Assembly: GCA_031178805.1 (NCBI GenBank)
Contig: JAPSIJ010000052.1
Location: 1 to 10,932 of the forward strand
Direction: 5' to 3'
Length of the DNA stretch: 10,932 bases
DNA from: Cellulomonas sp.
Lineage (GTDB): Bacteria > Actinomycetota > Actinomycetes > Actinomycetales > Cellulomonadaceae
Positions 6,680-10,932 of the stretch are shown here, one piece after another (the first letter of the stretch is position 1; each line of letters opens with the position of its first letter). Under the pieces are notes generated by a model, which saw nothing but the letters and a program-made list of their open reading frames with translations, made no database searches and was not told the origin of the DNA. The position numbers and the translations under genes are program-made.

Positions 6680-6712
6680 GAGCCCGTGACGCACCCCTGG
6701 TGTCACGGGCTC
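6680..6712. terminator. Perfect hairpin, terminator-like
   Basis: GAGCCCGTGAC (6680-6690) and its exact complement (6702-6712) around an 11-nt loop, followed on the + strand by TTGCC. It has terminator geometry, but no gene ends just before it on either strand, so it might instead be an attenuator or the relic of a lost gene. Confidence 0.4.
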
Positions 6713-6821
6713 TTGCCTGCACCGGCTCCTCCACGTTCCCTACGGCGGGGGAGACGTGCGACCAGCCGGATGATCTCTGGCGCAGCCTAGGGCTCGCGGA
6801 TCCCCTGTCCGGCGCTTCGGC

Positions 6822-6827
6822 TACTGT
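6822..6827 (+). promoter_or_regulatory. Possible -10 box for a leaderless VOC transcript
   Basis: TACTGT lies seven bases before GTG 6835, and no Shine-Dalgarno sequence precedes that GTG. This is the spacing expected if transcription begins at the start codon, which is common in actinobacteria. No convincing -35 box was seen. Confidence 0.35.
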
Positions 6828-6834
6828 GCCGCGC

Positions 6835-7230
6835 GTGGGGACCTCACCTTTGACGAACCGTGTCGGCCAGGTGTTCGTGCCCGTCCGGGACATGCCGGCA
6901 GCCGTCGCCTGGTACAGCGCCCTGCTCGGGCTCGAGCCGGGCGCCGCCACGCACGAGGACCGGATCTACGACCTGCCCGCCGTGGGCGACGTCGGGATCT
7001 CGCTCGATGCGCACCAGCCGGCGTTCACAGCCGACGGACCCCCACGCTTCTTCTGGTGGGTGGACGACCTGCACGCAGTGCGCGGCCACCTCGCAACGCT
7101 CGGGGTCGAACCGAGCATGGACGTCACCGACATCGGCTCGGTGTCCATCCTGCAGTTCCGCGACCTCGACGGGAACCTGCTCATGGCCTGCCAGCGGAAC
7201 GACGGCCCTCAACCGGGTGAGGCTCCGTGA
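6835..7230 (+). CDS. VOC-fold protein (glyoxalase/bleomycin resistance superfamily)
   Basis: 131 residues, one vicinal-oxygen-chelate domain of two beta-alpha-beta-beta-beta modules. The first has VGQVFVPVRDMPAAVAWYSALLGLEP (10-35), and the second ends in SILQFRDLDGNLLMACQ. The usual metal-ligand glutamate after DGN-L-L is replaced by Met, so enzymatic metal binding in the glyoxalase manner is questionable. A binding or resistance role is as likely. GTG 6835 was chosen because homology starts near residue 10. In-frame sequence further upstream crosses a hairpin and has no coding look. TTG 6850 is a weaker alternative start. Substrate unknown; nothing links it to the arsenic genes beyond proximity. 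Confidence 0.8.
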   Translation: MGTSPLTNRVGQVFVPVRDMPAAVAWYSALLGLEPGAATHEDRIYDLPAVGDVGISLDAHQPAFTADGPPRFFWWVDDLHAVRGHLATLGVEPSMDVTDIGSVSILQFRDLDGNLLMACQRNDGPQPGEAP

Positions 7231-7252
7231 GCGGGAGCAGGCGGGCTCGCTC
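7229..7252 (+). terminator. Hairpin at the VOC stop codon
   Basis: GAGC-GG-GAGC (7229-7238) pairs with GCTCGCTC (7245-7252): two 4-bp helices, a 2-nt bulge and a 6-nt loop. It begins inside the stop codon. Weak T content makes it only a candidate terminator. Confidence 0.35.
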
Positions 7253-7415
7253 GATCCCCGCGGTCACAGGTCCTTACCCGCACCGCACCAGCGACATCGG
7301 CGCGCGGGCAAGCAGGTGAGCTGACCGCGCGAGATCGACGGTGGCGCGCCCTGGTCAGCGGGGGCGGGTGGCCGACTCCGTCGGTGTTCGGGAGCGGCTC
7401 TCCTGATCTCACGCG

Positions 7416-7472
7416 GTATCGTCGCAGGTCAGAGCGATACGCGGACTACTAGCGGCACGTCTGCGTATCGGG
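7416..7472. repeat. Dispersed repeat, copy A
   Basis: Bases 7418-7459 align without gaps to 9152-9193 (33 of 42 identical by my count). The right end, 7445-7469, resembles 9880-9901, sharing ACTACT, GGCAC and TCTGCGTATC. Internally, GTATCG (7416-7421) can pair with CGATAC (7435-7440), and CGATACGC (7435-7442) can instead pair with GCGTATCG (7463-7470). No gene or known element explains it. Confidence 0.6.
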
Positions 7473-7515
7473 AGTGGTCGTACCCGACCGGGTGAGCGCG
7501 GCGGTGCTTGAGCGT

Positions 7516-7543
7516 GCATGATTGCGCAGTAGCGCAAACATGC
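7516..7543. promoter_or_regulatory. 28-bp palindromic operator of the MFS-kmtR unit
   Basis: GCATGATTGCGC, the centre AGTA, then GCGCAAACATGC: 12-bp arms with one mismatch. TTGCGC-N4-GCGCAA is the type of imperfect palindrome bound by ArsR/SmtB dimers. It sits 12 bases upstream of the MFS start GTG 7556, so the KmtR-like protein encoded downstream probably represses its own operon here. Symmetry is seen directly; the ligand is inferred. Confidence 0.75.
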
Positions 7544-7548
7544 AAGGA
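7544..7548 (+). promoter_or_regulatory. Ribosome binding site deciding the MFS start
   Basis: AAGGA seven bases before GTG 7556. In-frame TTG 7508 and GTG 7514 lie upstream of or at the edge of the operator palindrome and have no ribosome site, so 7556 is preferred. Confidence 0.65.
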
Positions 7549-7555
7549 TCGTCAG

Positions 7556-8779
7556 GTGCTGACAGCTCTTGCCGTGCCGACCTATCGCCGCCTGCTCGCC
7601 GCACAGGTGATCTCCCTGGCGGGGACGGGTCTGACGACGGTGGCCCTGGGCCTGCTCGCCTACGACTTCGCGGGCGCAGGGGCGGGGCTGGTGCTGGGCA
7701 CGGTGTTCGCGATCAAGATGCTCGCGTACGTCACGGTCGCTCCCGTGGCGGCTGCACTGGTGCACGCAGCGCCACCTCCGGCTGTGCTGGTCGCCGCGGA
7801 CCTGGTGCGCGTCGTGGTAGTCCTCGGCCTCCCGCTGGTGTCGTCGGTGTGGCACGTCTACGTGCTGGTTCTGGTGCTCCAGGCGGCCTCGGCGGTGCAC
7901 ACGCCGGCATTCCAGGCCGCCCTGCCTCGAGTGCTGCAGGACGAGCGCCGGTACACCGAGGCGCTGTCGCTGTCCCGAATGAGCGAGGACCTGGAGATGG
8001 TGCTGTCACCGCTCCTGGCTGCCGCGCTGCTGCTCGCCGTGCCGAGCTCCGACCTGTTCGTCGGCACAGCGATCGGGTTCGCGGTGTCCGCGCTGCTCGT
8101 CTCCCGTCTGCGCCTGGGGCGGCCCCTTCCCCTCGGGGACGACGTTGCGCCCTTCACCGAGCGCGCGCGTCGAGGCGTCGCGCTGATGCTCCGGACGCCG
8201 GCCCTGCGGGCCGTGCTGGCGCTGAACATGGCGGTCGGGGCCGGGGGAGCGTTCGTGCTGGTGCAGTACGTCGTCATCGCGAGGGAGGCCTACGGCCGGG
8301 GTGAGGGCGCGGCAGCGCTGCTGATGGCCGCGCTCGGGGCGGGGTCGATCACCGTGGCACTGCTCCTCCCGCGCGCGCTCGAGGCGCTGCCGGAGCGCGC
8401 GCTGATGCTCGGCGGCGGCGGGCTGCTCGTCGTGGCCACAGCAGCGGTCGCGGCGGCCGTGCAGGTACCGGGGACCGGGGGACTGGTCCTGGTGGGCGCC
8501 CTGTTCCTGCTCGTCGGGGCGGGGTGGGCAGCCGGTGAGACGCCGGTGGGGCGCATCATCACCCGCACCACCCGGGAGCACGACCAGCCCGCGGTCTTCG
8601 CCGCGCAGTTCTCGCTGTCCCACGCGTGCTGGCTCGTCACCTACCCGCTGGCCGGCTGGATCGGCAGCCGAGGCCTCGGGACTGCGGCGCTCGTCCTGGC
8701 CGCACTCAGTGCAGCCGCTCTGGTGGCGGCTGCCGCGCTGTGGCCCGCCCGGGATCGCGCCGCGCGCGTGGCAGGCTGA
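7556..8779 (+). CDS. MFS efflux transporter, probably nickel/cobalt export
   Basis: 407 residues with roughly twelve hydrophobic segments and the layout of the MFS_3 (EntS/NreB-like) group. The N-terminal YRRLLAAQVISLAGTGLTTVALGLLAYDF resembles TM1, and the stretch SLSRMSEDLEMVLSPLLAAALLLAV has the TM5 antiporter-like form. GTG 7556 is supported by AAGGA and by the position of the operator. A KmtR-like Ni/Co sensor gene starts four bases after the stop, and the pair shares one operator, so the substrate is probably the metal sensed. The His-rich tail seen in several NreB proteins is absent. Multidrug or siderophore export cannot be excluded from sequence alone. Confidence 0.85.
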   Translation: MLTALAVPTYRRLLAAQVISLAGTGLTTVALGLLAYDFAGAGAGLVLGTVFAIKMLAYVTVAPVAAALVHAAPPPAVLVAADLVRVVVVLGLPLVSSVWHVYVLVLVLQAASAVHTPAFQAALPRVLQDERRYTEALSLSRMSEDLEMVLSPLLAAALLLAVPSSDLFVGTAIGFAVSALLVSRLRLGRPLPLGDDVAPFTERARRGVALMLRTPALRAVLALNMAVGAGGAFVLVQYVVIAREAYGRGEGAAALLMAALGAGSITVALLLPRALEALPERALMLGGGGLLVVATAAVAAAVQVPGTGGLVLVGALFLLVGAGWAAGETPVGRIITRTTREHDQPAVFAAQFSLSHACWLVTYPLAGWIGSRGLGTAALVLAALSAAALVAAAALWPARDRAARVAG

Positions 8780-8783
8780 GCAC

Positions 8784-9122
8784 GTGAGCGCCGACACCAC
8801 CCGGGCGGCCGTCCGCGACGCCGAGCTCGACACCGCAGTCGACGTGCTGCGCCTGCTCGCCGACCGGACGCGGCTGGCGATCCTGGCCTTGCTCCACGAC
8901 GGCGAGCTTTCCGTCGGTGCCATCGCCGAGTGTCTTTCACGGCCGGTTCCCGGCGTCTCCCAGCACCTCGCCAAGCTACGCACCGGCCGCCTGGTCACCA
9001 CCCGCCGGGACGGCGCCACCGTCTACTACCGACTCACCAACGAGCACATCGACGCGCTCGTCCTCAACGTCCTCCACCAGGCCGAGCACCTGCGCTACGA
9101 CACCCCGCCGCACCACCTCTGA
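8784..9122 (+). CDS. kmtR: KmtR/NmtR-type nickel/cobalt-sensing ArsR-family repressor
   Basis: 112 residues, a winged helix with recognition helix GVSQHLAKLRTGRLV (57-71) and wing TRRDGATVYYRL. The putative metal ligands H88, E101, H102, H110 and H111 fall at exactly the residue numbers reported for M. tuberculosis KmtR, in NEH (86-88), QAEH (99-102) and the terminal PPHHL. It has none of the arsenite-binding cysteine motifs of the other two ArsR domains in the window; its only cysteine is C50. GTG 8784 lies four bases after the MFS stop with only a weak GCAGG before it, so translation is probably coupled. In M. tuberculosis KmtR controls a CDF exporter; here an MFS exporter takes that place. 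Metal identity is inferred from the ligand set. Confidence 0.9.
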   Translation: MSADTTRAAVRDAELDTAVDVLRLLADRTRLAILALLHDGELSVGAIAECLSRPVPGVSQHLAKLRTGRLVTTRRDGATVYYRLTNEHIDALVLNVLHQAEHLRYDTPPHHL

Positions 9123-9144
9123 CCTACCGACGGGGTAGGGGAGA
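9118..9144 (+). terminator. Hairpin after kmtR
   Basis: CCTACC-GACGG-GGTAGG (9123-9139) directly follows the stop codon, and TCT/AGA can extend the stem beyond a small internal loop. There is no T-run. It is a likely end of the MFS-kmtR transcript. Confidence 0.45.
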
Positions 9145-9149
9145 ATGCG

Positions 9150-9197
9150 GCATCGCCGCAGGTCAGGGCGATACTCCGACTAGTACTGGTACCTGTG
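9150..9197. repeat. Dispersed repeat, copy B
   Basis: Aligns to copy A (33 of 42 positions, 9152-9193). The stem ATCGCC/GGCGAT (9152-9157, 9167-9172) closes the same 9-nt loop GCAGGTCAG that copy A has. The part 9185-9197 matches copy C at 11 of 13 bases. It directly follows the kmtR terminator in the same orientation as copy A. Confidence 0.6.
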
Positions 9198-9291
9198 GCA
9201 CCACCGTTGGTCGTGCTCCGTGGCGGGAGCGTCTGCGGACGCCGGCTCCCGCCGTTCGGAACGACCGCCCAGGAGCCCCTGCCGGCGGACG

Positions 9292-9719
9292 TCAGACGTC
9301 GAGTACCACTCCCAGGTGGGTGAGACCATCGGCCAGCAGCGCGCTGCACCCCGCCACGGCGAGCCGCCGCGGGTCGCGCAGCTCGACCATCGTGACGTCC
9401 TCGACGTCGCGGACAGGGGAGAGGGGCTCGCAAGACGTCGAGGACTGCGATGAGCCCGGAGTGCCGGACGTCGATCGGGTCGCCCGCGCTGTCGCGCACG
9501 ACGACGAGGTCGGACTCGTGCCACGAGAGCACGTGCGCCGCCGTCACTTCGCATTCCTCGACCAGTTCTCGACGCAGCGTCTGGTCTGGAGTCTCACCGA
9601 CCTCAGGCGTGCCGCCCGGAAGATCGAGCAGTCCCGTGTACGGTCCCCAGGGACGCGCGGATCAGGGGAACACGGCCGTCGGCCTCGATCCAGATCCCGT
9701 GGATCCCGCGATGCTGCAC
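9292..9719 (-). pseudogene. NUDIX hydrolase gene with two single-base frameshifts
   Basis: Read from GTG 9719, frame one gives QHRGIHGIWIEADGRVPLIRAS. It must shift near 9645-9652 to read WGPYTGLLDLPGG and a complete NUDIX box (G-x5-E-x7-RELVEE, the Gly after EE replaced by Cys). It must shift again at the G4 run 9416-9419 to read VRDVEDVTMVELRDPRRLAVAGCSALL and end at TGA 9292-9294. The span of 428 nt equals 142 codons plus two bases, as expected for two +1 insertions. Without them it would be a 141-residue NUDIX protein of normal length. NUDIX enzymes hydrolyse nucleoside diphosphate derivatives. Both shifts fall at short homopolymers, so sequencing error is a real alternative to decay. Confidence 0.8.
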
Positions 9720-9877
9720 ACCGGAGACGGTGTCACGTGCCAGGTCGGTAGGCCAGAACCGCCGTCGTCACCGCGACACCGCAGTCGCGGACCTCGAAGG
9801 GGATCGCCTCGGTGAACCGGATGGCGAAGGACTTCCCAGCCGGTGCCGCCCAGCTGCCCGCAGCGACGAGGGGAGCC

Positions 9878-9903
9878 GTACTACTGGCACCTCTGCGTAT
9901 CAC
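9878..9903. repeat. Dispersed repeat, copy C (partial)
   Basis: Contains ACTACT, GGCAC and TCTGCGTATC in the order of copy A, and ACTGGCACCTCTG, which matches copy B at 11 of 13 bases. The hairpin half of the repeat is missing. Same orientation as A and B. Confidence 0.5.
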
Positions 9904-9999
9904 GATCAGGCGTACTCCAGCGTTCGAAGCGAGCTGGTCGCAACCGCGGACCAGCGCCGACCGCGTCGGAATCGGCTCGACCAGCGGGGCGTCGTCGGT

Positions 10000-10004
10000 G
10001 GGAG
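10000..10004 (+). promoter_or_regulatory. Ribosome binding site of the hydrolase gene
   Basis: GGGAG ten bases before GTG 10015. It supports this start, which also fits where hydrolase homology begins. Confidence 0.5.
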
Positions 10005-10014
10005 ACTGCGCGTC

Positions 10015-10857
10015 GTGCGCACCGACATCCCACTGGAGCAGGTCTTCGACTGGCGCGGGCGGCAGGTCCATTGGACCCGCTTCGGGGCCGGCCCCGCAGT
10101 CGTCTTCTGCCACGGCACCCCGTGGTCGTCGTGGTTGTGGGGCCCCTACGCGCAGGCACTGGCTCGCGACTTCACCGTCCACCTGTGGGACATGCCCGGC
10201 TACGGCGCCTCCTCCAAGAACCCCGACCACGCCGTCTCCCTCGACGTCCAGGGCGAACTGCTCGCCGATCTGCTGGCGTACTGGGGCCTCGACGCACCGC
10301 ACGGCGCCCCGCACGTCATCGCTCACGACTTCGGCGGCGCGGTCTCGCTGCGCGCCCACCTGCTGCACGGCGCCCGCTACGCCTCCTTGGCGCTCGTCGA
10401 TGTCGTCGCCCTGGCCCCCTGGGGTTCGCCGTTCTTCCGCCTCGTCCACGAGAACGCCGATGTCTTCGCCGCCCAGCCCGCTGCCGTGCACGCCGGAGCG
10501 GTGCGCGCCTATATCGCCGGCGCCAGCCACCGTGGCTTGACCGGCACGCAGCTCGACGCCCTGCTGGCACCGTGGACGACCCGGGAAGGGCAAGCGGCGT
10601 TCTATCGCCAGATCGCCCAGGCGGACGAGGTGTTCACCGACGTGCTCGAATCCCGCTACCGGTCGCTCGACCTGCCCGTTCACGTCGTGTGGGGCACCGA
10701 AGACACCTGGATCCCCGCCGACCGGGCCCACCGCCTGGCCGACCTCATCCCCGGCGCGCGCCTCACTCTCGTTCCCGACGCCGGCCACCTCATCCAGCTC
10801 GACCAGCCCGTGCACTTGGCCACCACGTTGCGGGCTTGGCTCGCCGAGCAGGGTTGA
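10015..10857 (+). CDS. Alpha/beta hydrolase with aspartate nucleophile (haloalkane dehalogenase/epoxide hydrolase-like)
   Basis: 280 residues, a complete alpha/beta-hydrolase fold. The oxyanion segment is HGTPW (33-37). The nucleophile elbow is AHDFGG, placing Asp at 105 instead of the Ser of esterases. The likely acid is D230 (GTEDTW) and the base H258 (DAGH). The cap region (about 135-205) contains several aromatic residues. An Asp nucleophile in H-D-x-G context is found in haloalkane and fluoroacetate dehalogenases and epoxide hydrolases, so attack on a C-halogen or epoxide carbon is expected. Substrate cannot be told from the sequence. There is no signal peptide. It stands alone after copy C of the dispersed repeat and is followed by a short hairpin. 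Confidence 0.88.
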   Translation: MRTDIPLEQVFDWRGRQVHWTRFGAGPAVVFCHGTPWSSWLWGPYAQALARDFTVHLWDMPGYGASSKNPDHAVSLDVQGELLADLLAYWGLDAPHGAPHVIAHDFGGAVSLRAHLLHGARYASLALVDVVALAPWGSPFFRLVHENADVFAAQPAAVHAGAVRAYIAGASHRGLTGTQLDALLAPWTTREGQAAFYRQIAQADEVFTDVLESRYRSLDLPVHVVWGTEDTWIPADRAHRLADLIPGARLTLVPDAGHLIQLDQPVHLATTLRAWLAEQG

Positions 10858-10859
10858 CC

Positions 10860-10883
10860 GCGCCCTGAGTCCGATCGGGGCGC
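10860..10883 (+). terminator. Hairpin after the hydrolase gene
   Basis: GCGCCC (10860-10865) and GGGCGC (10878-10883) with a 12-nt loop, three bases after the stop. The short stem and lack of a T-run make it tentative. Nothing else was seen from here to the window end. Confidence 0.35.
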
Positions 10884-10932
10884 CGGGCACCACCGGCTGC
10901 GTGTGTGGCGTCAGATGTGGTACCCAGGCTGC

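Larger units (their letters stand above)
6523..6834. other. Divergent intergenic region with an orphan hairpin
   Basis: 312 nt between the second ATPase (-) and the VOC gene (+). No open frame here has coding character. It holds the 11-bp inverted repeat at 6680-6712, the 12-bp palindrome GCTCCATGGAGC at 6672-6683 overlapping it, and a TACTGT box at 6822-6827 seven bases before the VOC start. Confidence 0.6.
9720..10014. other. Region without a confident gene
   Basis: 295 nt between the broken NUDIX gene and the hydrolase gene. It holds repeat copy C and, on the - strand, an open stretch ending at TGA 9733 that reads ...SFAIRFTEAIPFEVRDCG and on to AVLAYRPGT. This has a protein-like look but no start codon in a good position and no family I recognise. 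It could be the remnant of another gene upstream of the NUDIX gene. Confidence 0.4.

Noticed and set aside
5848..6834. Upstream extension of the VOC frame to 460 codons
   Set aside because: The added part is antisense to the second ATPase and crosses a hairpin; VOC homology starts near GTG 6835.
7508..7555. Earlier MFS starts (TTG 7508, GTG 7514)
   Set aside because: They have no ribosome site and would place the palindromic operator inside the coding region; GTG 7556 has AAGGA at good spacing.
9733..10893. 386-codon open frame on the - strand opposite the hydrolase
   Set aside because: Most of it is a shadow of the alpha/beta hydrolase. Only its last part (about 9733-9850) looks protein-like, and that is noted as unassigned.
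1..10932. Insertion sequences, integrase, att sites or CRISPR array marking a mobile island
   Set aside because: No transposase or integrase motif, no regular spacer array, and no convincing direct repeats at the arsenic island edges were found by eye.

Overview
The window is GC-rich DNA with frequent GTG starts, 4-nt start/stop overlaps and mycothiol-era arsenic genes, so it looks like an actinobacterium. A Pseudonocardiales-type soil genome is my guess and is not proven by the sequence. No rRNA, tRNA, CRISPR array or transposase was seen.

Layout. (1) 1-629: the tail of an unknown gene, then an RsbW-like ATP-binding anti-sigma protein on the + strand. (2) 862-5833: an arsenic resistance island made of two divergent units. 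On the left, arsR (-) faces arsM (+), which is followed by a 66-residue cysteine-containing protein overlapping arsM by one base. On the right, a minus-strand operon runs trxB/arsT, acr3, an arsR-arsC gene fusion and arsC, with 4-nt overlaps at the first two junctions and 18 nt at the third. The two units converge on a perfect 13-bp hairpin at 2318-2356. (3) 6064-7230: a second RsbW-like ATPase (-) and, divergently, a small VOC-fold protein (+). (4) 7522-9122: a metal-efflux unit, consisting of an MFS exporter and an ArsR-family sensor with the exact KmtR nickel/cobalt ligand set, behind a 28-bp palindromic operator. (5) 9292-9719: a NUDIX hydrolase gene on the - strand broken by two single-base frameshifts. 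(6) 10015-10857: an alpha/beta hydrolase with an aspartate nucleophile.

How it fits together. Arsenate would be reduced by the two ArsC domains using thiol cofactors. The arsenite would leave through Acr3 or be methylated by ArsM. A 16-bp motif, TTGACA-N4-TCGATG, occurs twice in tandem (plus one degenerate copy) between arsR and arsM and once just upstream of trxB. It is the best candidate for the common ArsR operator tying both units into one regulon. ArsR and the ArsR-ArsC fusion carry nearly the same recognition helix, so both may read it.

Most notable oddities: the TrxB homologue keeps its FAD motifs and CATC site but appears to lack about 55-60 residues of its NADPH domain. The ArsR-ArsC fusion may couple sensing and reduction in one chain. 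There is an uncharacterised Cys-rich partner of ArsM. Degenerate direct repeats of about 45 bp bracket the MFS-kmtR unit and recur before the hydrolase gene.
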